A stretch of 64,000 nt of DNA from Diadema setosum (Eukaryota > Echinodermata > Echinoidea > Diadematoida > Diadematidae), in contig CM067067.1 of assembly GCA_033980235.1 (NCBI GenBank), positions 30,771,451 through 30,835,450 on the forward strand, written 5' to 3'. The position numbers were made by a program, and so were the translations under genes. Below, piece after piece: positions 1 through 10,399 of this stretch. Every line of letters starts with the position of its first letter. Positions within the stretch are counted from its first letter, which is position 1. The notes below the pieces were generated by a model. That model made no database searches. It had not been told where the DNA came from and saw only the letters and a program-made list of their open reading frames with translations.

Positions 1-152
1 ACTTGGCCATTAGACTCTCGTTTGAGGTTATATGTTAGGAGTAGGACAGGTTATTAAGTAGGGCCATGTTTGTCCTAAAATCCATCACTCACCTATCAGG
101 AATATTCCTAGAAATGTGGCTAAAAGTCTCCCAGATTTTTTTTTCGATCTAT
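1..152. other. No gene seen
   Basis: Ordinary AT-rich sequence before the minisatellite. I see no exon or RNA signature in it. Confidence 0.5.
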
Positions 153-640
153 CCTGTGTGGTACTCTCCTGTGGTACCATGGAAATGCTGTGTGGTACTG
201 CCCTGTGGTAATGCTGTGTGGTAATGATCGACCTGTGGTACTGTCCTGTGGTACTGTCCCAAAATACCACAGGACAGTTCCTGTGGTACTGTTCTGTGGT
301 ACTAGTCCTGTGGTACTGCCCTGTGGTACGTCCCAAAATACCACAGGAATTCCTGTGGTACTGCCCTGTGGTACGTCCCAAAATACCACAGGAATTCCTG
401 TGGTACTGTCCTGTGGTACTGTTCTGTGGTACCTTTCCTGTGGTACTTTCCTGTGGTACTGCCCTGTGGTACGTCCCAAAATACCACAGGAATTCCTGTG
501 GTACTGTCCTGTGGTATGTCCCAAAATACCACAGGACAATTCCTGTGGTACTGTCCTGTGGTACTGTCCTGTGGTACTTTCATGTGGTACTGTCCTGTGG
601 TACCGTCCTGTGGTAATTACCACAGGAGTACCACAGGACT
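153..640. repeat. Minisatellite of CCTGTGGTAC units with interspersed inverted units
   Basis: About 490 bp are made of a 12-13 bp unit, roughly TCCTGTGGTACTG, repeated dozens of times. At intervals (near 263-275, 338-350, 391-403, 480-491, 526-537 and 617-637) the unit appears inverted as AATACCACAGGA, usually after a CGTCCCAA or TGTCCCAA linker. The array is therefore a chain of direct repeats with built-in hairpins. It produces long apparent ORFs on both strands (Y-H-R-T-V-P-Q and C-G-T-V-L-W-Y periodicities) that are not genes. Confidence 0.93.
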
Positions 641-1689
641 TTTTCGTAAGGGCAAATCACATTGTGGCAGACATACGCACAATCATGGGATCTAAATAGT
701 TAAATAGCACCTGGAAAGGGGGGGGGGTGCGGCTCGAGATATCGAGTCCTTCAGTTCACACTCGTGAGTTCACATACAGGAATGGGGTGTCCCCGGGTCT
801 TGCGCGCGACGAACGACGGGCAGGCGTGTCATCCTGTAGGACAAGGACGGCGAGTAGTTCTGAAGGCAGGGCTCCGAGACCCGACCAGCGGCGAACGACG
901 CCGACTGATGCCGAATAATGACGGGGTTATGACGAGTGGCGTAATGCTGAATGCTGGGGGTGTCGCGTTATAGCGATGCGGGCTGGACGTTTGTCATGAG
1001 CTGTTATGAGCGTTGTCATGAGCCCAGCTCATCCAGTTCATAAGAGGGGTGAGTCGGACTGGGGGAAGGTGGGGCTTCTCCTGGCATGTGCTGCCAAAAG
1101 TTGCGCTGGAATTGGCTTCTCCTGGCTGTGTTGCCAGAAGTCACGCTGTCTGCAAATCTGTAGTTTTGCCAGGCATGCTAAAACCACCTTGCAAATTGGG
1201 CGTGCCTTAGCCTCAGTGCCTCCACCAATTCCCCATGGCTACACATATAGGAGCCTGGCTTGCAGTTCCTCAGCTTGTCGTCCTTCTGCAAGGAGCTCTT
1301 GGTATCTTCTGCCTACTCTCACACTCTCTCTCATAACTGGGCACTCTCATACTCACTTGCATACACAAACACAAAAGATTTTGCATCCTACCCAATTAAA
1401 CCCACCTGTCTGAACTATGCTAAAATCTTGGGCTATGTGTTATTGACTTGCTAGTCAGACTGGTACCTTATCCTATTCCTTATAATAGTCCCTAGCTAAT
1501 GTGTTCAAAATAAAACTAAGATGTGATCATACATGATGCTAATGCAAATGAGAGGAAGAGAGGGGGTAAAACTGGTCACATTGTGACATGCAGTACGTGG
1601 GAATATTGTGTCCTCCGAATTGTCGTAGCGTGAAATTTTTCCTCCTCCCCCTCCCCCGGTCTCTTTCTCTCTCTCTCTCTATGTAATTA
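641..1689. other. Non-coding stretch, possible LTR-like remnant
   Basis: The first 300 bp are GC-richer than the surroundings. Around 1071-1165 a unit of about 45 bp (GGCTTCTCCTGGC...TGCCA.AAGT) is present twice in tandem. A TATA-like ACATATAGG at about 1243 is followed by pyrimidine-rich sequence and ends in AATAAAAC near 1508. The layout resembles a solo LTR, but no partner LTR or retroviral coding sequence is visible, so this remains a guess. The apparent ORF at 1006-1413 has no recognisable domain. Confidence 0.3.
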
Positions 1690-1692
1690 TAA

Positions 1693-1738
<46 letters not shown>

Positions 1739-1752
1739 ATATATATATATTG
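1690..1752. repeat. (AT)n microsatellite
   Basis: Alternating TA dinucleotides with few interruptions, preceded by a short CT tract at about 1660-1680. Confidence 0.95.
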
Positions 1753-1989
1753 TAACGAACAACGGGGCCTTGGCACTTATGCAGACCGAGCCGACCGTCC
1801 GTTTGATCGAAATATACGATCACTCTATGAAGAGGATAAAACCTTAAGTTTCCCACCACTTGTACGTCACCAGTCTACACCTTGCACTTCACACTATCTG
1901 ATTCAAAGGCTGGATTCAAAAAAAAGGATTCAAAAATCTGATTCTCACATCTAATTCACCCAACACACTGACAAGTGAATTTTCTCTCT

Positions 1990-2240
1990 CACTTCCGACG
2001 TCGTTTCTAGAGTACATGTACGTCGTCCTCCGACGTTCGCCTTGGAAGTACGTCGTTTGTACTTTTCATTTCCAAAGTACTGTACTTCGTTCTCCGACGT
2101 CAGTTCTGGAAGTACGTCGGACGTACTTGTTCCTTCCAAAGTTCTGAACTTCGTTCTCCGACGTCTGTTCTGGAAGTACGTCGGACGTACTTGTTCCTTC
2201 CAAAGTTCTGAACTTCGTTCTCCGACGTCTGTTCTGGATA
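1990..2240. repeat. 64-bp tandem repeat, about 3.3 copies
   Basis: The start CTCCGACGT recurs at 2028, 2092, 2156 and 2220, an exact 64-bp period. The last two full units are nearly identical and the first has diverged; a weaker partial unit precedes 2028. Each unit carries a near-palindrome, GTACGTCGGACGTAC. The overlapping ORFs on both strands come from the repeat. Confidence 0.9.
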
Positions 2241-3478
2241 CTCAATTATCCCACGGTGCAGCAAAGCCCGCTCGAGAATGCTCGTAAAGGCTGCTGCAGA
2301 ACCACCGGATGCCATCCTAGTGTCACCAGCATTCATTCCAACCAGTACTTATGTTATACTGAACACGAATGCATCACAATTTCAGAGGCGATGTACCGGA
2401 ACACCAACTTGTTTATTTACAGGTATAGTGTGTACATACTCACGTTCACAACTCGTACCGAGCACAAGACAGAAAGACAGTGCTATCCCGAGGATCAGCC
2501 TCTCTTCTTCACTGCCGAGCACTGAGAATATGAGCAGAGTAGCGTGCAAGTGAAATACCAGCACATCCTTCTCTGAGCGAAAAATGAGGTAGCTAATAGT
2601 ACCTGTGCTGAATTATTATAGGCATGATTATTAATTTCCCCTAAAATTTCCTTTATTATTTCTTTATTTTTACACAGAGTTAAGCTATCCCTTTAAACTC
2701 TTCACAGTTTGATTGAAATCATTTAAATCAAACATCAACACCATATTCAGTCCCATAACTGATCATGTTTACTAATTAATCAACGTTAATTGTCTAAAAT
2801 GTGTCATATGGCCAACCTGTATACATACGTATACACACACAATGCTAAATGTATGTGTCAAACCTCTGTAACACAACTTTGAACTAACTGTAGGAATTAT
2901 CGCTGCACTTATCATCCATACTTTTTATCATTATCTGAATCTCCACAAAAACCACTAATTGACAAATAATCATCAATACAGAAGACTGACTTAAAGGAAC
3001 AATTCAAACACTCTTTTAGAATGCATAGCTTGTTACATGTATAAATCAGCACAAAGAAACCACGACTACATTGTGTTACTGAATTTCTATGAGCAAATTT
3101 CACTCTGAGAATGGTTTCGCACAAATTCCAAATGAAATGCACTACACACTACACAAAATAAATATCATTTTGTTACAATATATATATATATATACATGTA
3201 TACATGTATTCTATCAGGGAGGTGGGATCTCTTCCCACCTCACTGATTCTATACATACATATAAATACGTATTATATGCATAATGTACAGAAAAAATAGG
3301 TTTTCTATAGTTGTATATATATGATCATGATATATAATAACAGTCGATATGACATAATGCGCCAAGTCCACATTGGAGTGGTCCAGGCGCAAATGGAATA
3401 AAGAGAAGGTTATAAGAAGTATAGAAAGAACAGAAAAATAAAATAATAGATTTATATCTATATACTGTATTTTAATAA
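2241..3478. other. Gene-free stretch
   Basis: AT-rich sequence with short TA microsatellites (about 3176-3192). I see no exon with conserved protein sequence and good splice sites. Confidence 0.4.
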
Positions 3479-3498
3479 TTTACATACACGGTATATAC

Positions 3499-3499
<1 letters not shown>

Positions 3500-3535
<36 letters not shown>
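3500..3535. repeat. (AT)n microsatellite
   Basis: About 36 bp of alternating AT in an AT-rich neighbourhood. Confidence 0.9.
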
Positions 3536-3537
<2 letters not shown>

Positions 3538-3896
3538 TATATATGATAAAATATATAAATAAATATTTACTTATGTACATATACATACATAAAGGGCCTA
3601 TAAATGTACGTATAAGTATTATTATCATTATTATTGTATGCCTATAAACAGGTATTCGTGTGTGATTATGTTTATGTTGATACTCATGCTACAAAGAGGC
3701 CATGACTTGGTTTGGATATAAGTTTAATGGATGATATATTGATGGATATAAATTTGACACTATACCATGTAGATTAAGGGTATTTCTCACCTGCTTCTCT
3801 CCTTTCATAATTCTTTGAAGTTTTATTCCGCGGCGTACGCTCACACATCGGGATCCTAGAATAGGCACCCCTCTATGTCTCATCATTTTCCTACAG

Positions 3897-4064
3897 GATT
3901 CCCTCGATTTTGGTTTCGTCACGCTGATCTGGGACTCCGTGCCTACGAACGATCGCGCCATGAAATTCTTCGCAAAGATGGGAGTGACAAACACCACTAA
4001 GACTGCAGAGTGGGAGTACTTCCGATTGGAAAAGCAAGCCGTGATGAAGTTTGCCTCCGAGTAA
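3897..4064 (+). CDS. Last coding exon of a SAT1/SAT2-like GNAT acetyltransferase (copy 1)
   Basis: A consensus acceptor (TTTTCCTACAG) is followed by 55 in-frame codons and TAA, starting in phase 0. The translation aligns end to end with the last exon of the complete GNAT gene at 19299: both begin with Asp, have the W-D/W-N segment before the C-terminal helix, then F-[FY]-x-[KR]-x-G-V, then E-W-E and a terminal helix. This is the C-terminal part of the N-acetyltransferase fold that holds the catalytic Tyr of the SAT family. Here that position is Phe (K-F-F-A-K-M-G), whereas the complete copy has R-F-Y-S-R-I-G. Exons 1-3 of this copy are not seen in the window; they are either beyond the left edge or lost. 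It could be a pseudogene, but the reading frame and acceptor are intact. Confidence 0.82.
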   Translation, partial: DSLDFGFVTLIWDSVPTNDRAMKFFAKMGVTNTTKTAEWEYFRLEKQAVMKFASE

Positions 4065-4216
4065 CCATGGAAGCATCAGCAGAAGGTTATTGGGTATTTG
4101 AGGACAACAGCTCAAATGAAAACCCTACGCGGGACGTGTAAATCTGAAAACGTGCAAGTGGCCATAATGGAAATATTTTAGTCTTCCAAATAATTCACAT
4201 GTGTACATACGTGATG

Positions 4217-5438
4217 CAGTGGCGTATCTAGGGAAAACGGCGCCCGGGGCAAGCGCGAAAATTGCGCCCCTAATTATCTGAAAAAGTGTTCAACCACATG
4301 ATATGCTTTTTCAAGCACTTAAAAGGGGTCTTTTGAGGGTGATTTAAATGTAATGAATTTTGATAAATTTTGGCGAGCGAGCACAGCGAGGGAGCCGAAA
4401 ATTTTTGTATTTCAGCTTACAAAACATGGAATTCTTGTCGTTTTTGCTTATCAAATCTTACAATTCTAATCAAGATATAGTGACGGCTTTATAGATAACG
4501 ATTTGTACCAACAAAATGAGGACTTTACAAAATACTCTAAATTAGTGCGCGCGAGTGTGCCGAAATTTGTATATTTCCGCGTCATCATCACGTTTTGTTC
4601 TTATTTTTTTTTTTTTTTAAATTTTGGCGAGCGAGCGCAGCGAGCGAGCCGAAAATTTTCTGTATTTCAGCTTACAAAACATGGAATTCTTGTCATTTTT
4701 TGCTTGTAAAATCTTACAATTCTAATCAAGATACAGTGACGACCTTATAGATAACGATGTATACCTACAAACTGAGTACTTGAAAAAATACTCTAAATTA
4801 GTAGCAGCGAGTGAGCCGAAATTTGTATATTTCCGCGTCATCATTACGTTTTGTTCTTATCTTTTTTATTTTGTTTTTGCCCCCCCCCCCCCCCCCCCGC
4901 GTACAATGTATGTTCGAAACCGTTGGCGTCCTCTTTTGATCCAATCGGCGATCGCTTCAGAACGAATGAAATTGCAGTCGCTGCTCTGTGTAAAATTTTT
5001 TTCCTGCTAAATATAAAATGACATGTGTGAACACAATAGAGAGTGTCATTTTGTCCGCGTCATCATCACGTTTTGTTCTTACTCTCTTTTTTATATAAAT
5101 TTTGGCGAGCGAGCGCAGCGAGCGAGCCGAAAATTTTTGTATTTCAGCTTACAAAACATGGAATTCTTGTGTGAATACAATAAACATTGTCATTTTGTCC
5201 GCGTCATCATCATGTTTTGTTTTTATCTTGTTTGATTTGGTTTTCTGCCCCCCCCCCCCACCATTTCCCCCTCCCCCCCCCCTCCTTCCGGGCGATTTTT
5301 TTCTTCTTCTTCTTCTTCCTCTTCTTCTTCTTCTTTTCATTTTTCTTTTCTTCTTCTTCGTTTTTTTTTTGCGCCCCCAAGGAGTGGCGCCCGGGGCACG
5401 TGCCCCCCTTGCCCCCCCCCCCCCTAGATACGCCACTG
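4217..5438. mobile_element. hAT-like non-autonomous DNA transposon with 8-bp target duplication
   Basis: The left end reads CAGTGGCGTATCTAGG (4217) and the right end CCTAGATACGCCACTG (to 5438), a perfect 16-bp terminal inverted repeat. The 8-bp sequence ACGTGATG flanks both ends (4209-4216 and 5439-5446). An 8-bp duplication and CAGNGG-type ends are hallmarks of the hAT superfamily. The interior has no transposase. It holds three related subunits with TTTTGGCGAGCGAGCGCAGC followed by AGCTTACAAAACATGGAATT (about 4368, 4621 and 5099), C-runs, and a TTC-rich tract at 5299-5370. The apparent ORFs at 5102-5490 are low complexity. Confidence 0.92.
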
Positions 5439-5446
5439 ACGTGATG

Positions 5447-7394
5447 TGTACATCAATTTGAGGCACTGTGAAAGATTTCACCCCTGTCAATACATTTTGT
5501 GACCAGTAACCACGTTAACCTGGAAAAGTCGAAGACACGTATAAGCCGAAATAACTATGACGTAAGGTAATTCAACTGATCAAACTAGGAACGTTGTTTT
5601 TTGTTCAAGAATAAAAATTTCCTATTATGATATCATAACTACTTTCGCTTTATAGTCAGAGAATGCTTTTGCAAATTTCATACTTTTCGGTGTTCATAAA
5701 GAATTTTTTTTAATTCTTCTTCATTTTAGTTCTTCTTATCCCCTGTTAGCTTGTCGCTTGTCGCTTGTCGCTTGTTAGCTTAGCTTGTTGTCTGCAGACT
5801 CTACAACTGTGGTGGCCAAGACACTATCCTGTGGTATCAAAGTTGCCAAGTTATAGTCAGTAAGAAAATGCTTGGAAAATAAATACAGATATTACCGAAA
5901 TCAGAAGGGTAACGTGTGGGAGTATCAAGTTCTTGTTACAAATGCGTAACAATATATATGATTTTATACGGGTTCAAGACAACGGTTCTTCAGATACATT
6001 ATTTTCATCATGCTGTTAATGAGACTATAACCATGAGATACTGTATAAGGAAAGCCAGTCTAGTTATCATTCTGAGATCAGACACCACAATTTCTTCGAT
6101 GTATTTATGCTTTGGGTTTGTAACTGTATTTTGCCTAGTATTTAGGATATTTCGCTTGTTTTTCTTTGTTGCGTTTGTCTTTGTTTTGCAGTGCTGTTGA
6201 CACCTATAAAGGAAATTTTACAGTTCGAAACATTCGTAAGATTTGTTAATTTTCAGGTCAATTACCGACCACGAATTCCAATTTCCTGCTACCAGTTAGA
6301 CTTTTCCATGACCAAACAAGCACAAAACATGTACAACTTCAGGTGACTCCAATAGGTTTGGCAAGTAACGAATTACAAATGCAAACTAAAGTTTGTTATC
6401 ATAAATCTAGATTTGCTCATTACATGATCACTCTCGTGTACAAAAGATTATTTACGAATTAGAAGTTGAATACATCATTGGACTGAATATACGCTATGAG
6501 TAATTTTTCATCTTTTCGTTTTACATATAAAGATTTTTGTCGCAAAACGAGCTAACTCCACTTTTGTTTAAGTTGAAATATTTCTGATTAAAGTTGATGA
6601 AAACAAAGAAAATTATAAGAAAATACAGGATTTTTTATATAACTTCTAGAATATTCCTTGTTATGTTACAAGTGAGGTATTGTAAGGTTAAATTTTGCTC
6701 TATCTGATTATGGATTTACTTTGAAATGTTTAAAAATGGCGCTAAGGTCATTTTGCAATAAAACTCTTCATATAGTTCTCTTGCGATACAGAAGACAAAC
6801 AGTCCGAAATGATCATTGCAACCTTTACTAGTCTTGTGTGTGTACGTGTGTGTGTACGTGTGTGTGTACGTGTGTGTGTCTGTTTGTGACAAGTGTATGG
6901 GCACATGCACGTTATGAAATATCAACATGCAGTGAGATATATGCAAGTACACTTTATTTAAAGGTATTAGCCCACATTTGTAAACCTTCAGCAATTGGTC
7001 TCATAGTTAGCATGGAGTTTGGGTATGATTGCAGTAACACCTGTGCAAAATTTCGTTCCATTTAGTCCATTACTTTCATAAAAATAAATGAAAATGCACC
7101 GTATGCATGCGTATAAAAACGCTCGCTAGCTCTGGTCCACGCACGTACTACATGCATGCGATACAATGTGTAAGTAAATGTGCGTAGCTAGCCCGCGCTC
7201 GTAATTTGATTTTGGGTCGGGTTGACCCGGTTTGAAAATTGATTTTAAAACGATGATTTTCTCTCTTTTATCGAATGGTATAGACAGAGAGCAACAGGTG
7301 AGGTATGTTACTGTTATAACTTGTACTTGAAGTCATATTGGACCTGTTTTATGCAGTTTTGATTTTCGTGGGTTTGCAAATGTGGGCTAGTACC
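5447..7394. other. Gene-free stretch
   Basis: AT-rich DNA with a TAGCTTGTCGCTTG mini-repeat at about 5747-5785 and a TGTGTGTACG microsatellite at 6836-6883. I see no coding exon. Confidence 0.4.
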
Positions 7395-8377
7395 TTTAAC
7401 CCTATAAAGCCCAAGGGGGGGCACATTGTGCCCCCCCTACCAAATTTTCGTTCGCCACTCCTACACCCTTTACCCGATTTCAACCAAATTTGGTGACTTT
7501 TCCTAAAATCTTATTGGGAACATTTTGATATATAATTTAGCTATGTCTGATATTGCTGGTTGCCATGGCAACCGTAAACTGACAACCATGTTCATCAGAT
7601 TTTGCATGTTTTTCTGTTCAAATTTCAATCAACAATATAATAATGAATGAAATGAGGGTTTTCTTGGCTGTAATTTGCTGAAGGACCAAAATGTGAAGTA
7701 ATTATGGTCAAATATTACCCTGAAATGGTCTTCTTATTATTTCCTTTATTTTTATGTGACGTAGGCATCAAACAATAGATATAATAGAAATAATCTAAAA
7801 TACAGCATTTTCCAAAGACTACCCTTTTATTTTGTGACATTATCACACGAGCTTTGCCTGTAATATCACTTGTTGATAATATTATCAATCTGCAAACTCA
7901 GAATTCCAATATTATGGAAATATTAGATGTGATACCAATATTTGTACCTATCCCAAGCAATACATCATAGGTTTCATATGTTTCTTTATATTGTAATGAA
8001 TACCGCCCCCACATGTTGACCTTGAGAAATGTTAACCATAACAAATAATGAAGGTTGACTTGCTTTTCCTTTGTGCCAAATGTGAAAATGATTGATATAA
8101 AATAAAAACATATACACATGGGATAAAGAAATATAAAGAAAAAATATGATTTTAGCATATTTCCTATGTATTTCTTTGTATTTTGGCAAATAGCGCCCTC
8201 AATATGTGACCTTGAGAAATTTTAAGTGTTTGGTCATGTAGAGTATGAGTTGCTCTACCCATGTGCCAAATATGACGGTGATACATCATATAATAAAGAA
8301 GTTATATAGGGGGGGCACAATGTGCCCCCCCCTTGGGCCTGGAAGGGGTCAAAATAGCTTGGGCTTTATAGGGTTAA
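7395..8377. mobile_element. piggyBac-like non-autonomous element with TTAA target sites
   Basis: The element lies between TTAA at 7395-7398 and TTAA at 8374-8377. Its ends are CCCTATAAAGCCCAAG and the exact reverse complement CTTGGGCTTTATAGGG, a 16-bp terminal inverted repeat. Just inside each end is a G/C palindrome (GGGGGGGCACATTGTGCCCC at about 7415; GGGGGGCACAATGTGCCCCC at about 8309). TTAA target duplications with CCC-starting ends are characteristic of piggyBac elements. No transposase ORF is present in the 975-bp interior. Confidence 0.9.
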
Positions 8378-8464
8378 CGGAACACTAATTGCATGAGAGC
8401 AGTTCTGAATTGAGAACGGAGGGCAATTGATATGGCCGTGCTTTATTGAAAGACTTTATTGATA

Positions 8465-8625
8465 GTATACAAATGATGCATAGGACAGAGTGGATCGGTG
8501 AGAAGATGATGTGCGAGTTTATCTTTGGAATTGTTTAAACCCACGAGCGCAGCGAGTGGGTTTTAGACTGTTCCAAAGTTAAACGAGTGAAACGTGTCAA
8601 ATGATAGCTGAAGCAGAATATTAGT
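8465..8625. repeat. Dispersed repeat shared with 31490-31605
   Basis: GGACAGAGTGGATCGGTGAG and, further on, CTGTTCCAAAGTTAAACGAG occur in the same order here and at about 31497-31576. This copy has an extra segment with the palindrome CCCACGAGCGCAGCGAGTGGG. It is a small interspersed element of unknown class. Confidence 0.6.
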
Positions 8626-9689
8626 CCTTTCATATATACAATGTATTATCATCAATGATGCTTGTTTATTGCACACTCCGTCTATCGTTTTAGTACGTAA
8701 TGGACATTCCACATTTATGTTTACCTTTTATTATCGAATTTTAATTTCCCATATTTTGAAACAGATTTAAACAGGTCTTTGTACAGTTATATGAACTGCG
8801 CAAGGAACATGCAAATTTGTTAAAGTCCGAATGGAAAGATTTCTACACCATATAGGCTATACTGGCGTGAAAAGATGACAAGTCTCTCTACGATTATCGC
8901 ACTTTCAAGTTGGAGTTTTTTCTTTTAGGGCCTTCATAATATCTTATATAATGACATGAATTCCATGTAATCCTGAGTGGACAAAAACATTTGCAACAGT
9001 AAACAACGCCTATGTGTGTAAATGAGTGATTGACCGGTACAAGCGGAAGACATTATCAGAACTTAACTATACAATCCTGAATTCCTATGTACCTGGTATC
9101 TTTAGTAGAGAGAGGTTTTCATTTCATTTTCAAGTCTTGTTCTCCTTTTGAATTACATGGTACAGTACCTACACACACACAAAAGAATGAAATTAGATTT
9201 CACGGTTGAGTAAATAAGCATAATTATGGAGTTTGTCTGTACATGATACAGACAAACACAATTACAGTGTACATACATGCTTTGATACATAATCATTCTA
9301 AAATAAAAAGAAAAGAAGTAAAGTAAATTCCCAGACTTGTATCAGTATAGCTGAGTGAATTAGTAGATCGCTTGATTATTATTTCACAATCTTATGGGGA
9401 AAAGTGGAATGTCACTAAAATTTGCAATTCAAATAACATTGTTCATTCGATTCGTGTAAACAGTCGAAGAGGGGCTACAATGGGCTTGTTTCAAGAACAG
9501 TCATCATTTTGAAATAAAGTCATGTGGAATTGTAGGTGTGCAGTGAAAAACATTCTGACGTGCTGTAACAGTTGAAGTGATGGAACGTTTATCATCGTAC
9601 TGATACACAAATACATCCCAACAATGTGATGTCTACTGTTTAATGTCTGCATACCTCAATATATTTGATACAAATATATTCAGATCTGC
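8626..9689. other. Gene-free stretch
   Basis: AT-rich intergenic DNA. No exon is recognised. Confidence 0.4.
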
Positions 9690-10122
9690 AGATCCAACAA
9701 CTACTTGTATATTCCATCGAATTCGCAAGAATTGTGATCTAACCCAAAGGTGACTAGATTGGGCCAGATGCTCCTGGATGGTATAATGCAAATAATGCTC
9801 AGTACGTCAGCGAGAAGGACCATTATGAGTTGAAAAATTGACACTATCAATATGGTTCTCTCTCCTGATAGCTGTCTATCCATACGTTCATTATTGATGG
9901 CAATATCGAGCCCTAGGAAAAATAGATGAAAGTTTATGACTCCCTTTGCCTGGGCCTGTGCATTACAGTTGCATAGTGTTTAGAGCTCGTTTGGTTAAGT
10001 TCTTATCATGGCTTCGTACGTAATACGTCGAGGAAGCGTGGAAGACACTGATGATCTTCTCCGACTCATAGCCGAACTCGCCGACTATATCAAGGAATCG
10101 CCATTGACCATCACGGCAGACG
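9690..10122 (+). repeat. Duplicated GNAT promoter and first exon, paralogous to about 15440-15884
   Basis: Many blocks match the sequence upstream of the complete GNAT gene in the same order: CTAACCCAAAGGTGA, TGCAAATAAT, TTCATTATTGATG, CAATAT.GAGC, GTGCATTACAGTTGCAT and TTAGAGCTCGTTTGGTT, ending in the same first-exon start. The TATA-like GTATATAA of the complete copy is GTTTATGA here (about 9932), so this promoter may be weaker or dead. Confidence 0.82.
10008..10122 (+). CDS. Orphan first coding exon of a SAT-like GNAT acetyltransferase (copy 2)
   Basis: ATG in a good context is followed by 38 codons plus 1 nt, and then a consensus donor (ACG|GTAAAC). Length (115 bp) and phase equal those of exon 1 of the complete gene at 15770. 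The peptide has the N-terminal GNAT signature Y-V-I-R-x8-D-x2-D-L-L-R-L-I-x-E-L-A-D-Y, and is closer to canonical SAT1/SAT2 than exon 1 of the complete copy, which has R-R-A-D-F in place of E-L-A-D-Y. No exon 2-4 copies follow before the next GNAT promoter. The intron runs straight into sequence that elsewhere lies downstream of the GNAT last exon, so exons 2-4 were deleted. It is either a remnant, or an alternative first exon that could splice in phase to exon 2 at 16331. Confidence 0.8.
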
Positions 10123-10399
10123 GTAAACATTTTTTTTTTTTAATAATACATAGGAATACAAAGGGTCTAACTACTTGGGGTCCCCATTTTGAAGTGGCAG
10201 CAGAAAGTTGCGCTTAGGGCTCTCTTTTCTTTTCTTTTCTTTTGTTTCTATTTTGTTTCTTTTGGGTTTTTTGTTTTGTTTCTATCCCTAACTCACATTT
10301 TAAAACTATTTCGAAACACTAAACCTTTCTTTTTGCAAATGGAAATAATGCCTTTAATGGTTAATGCACCTTAATGCAAGAAATAAATCAATAAAAAGC

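Noticed and set aside
120..699. Long ORFs on both strands at the left edge
   Set aside because: They are translations of the CCTGTGGTAC minisatellite in several frames, with no non-repetitive sequence.
2028..2240. 64-bp repeats considered as a CRISPR-like array
   Set aside because: The repeats are contiguous without unique spacers and the DNA is animal; a plain tandem repeat.
5102..5490. Proline/phenylalanine-rich and lysine/arginine-rich ORFs
   Set aside because: They arise from C-runs and TTC tracts inside the hAT-like element.
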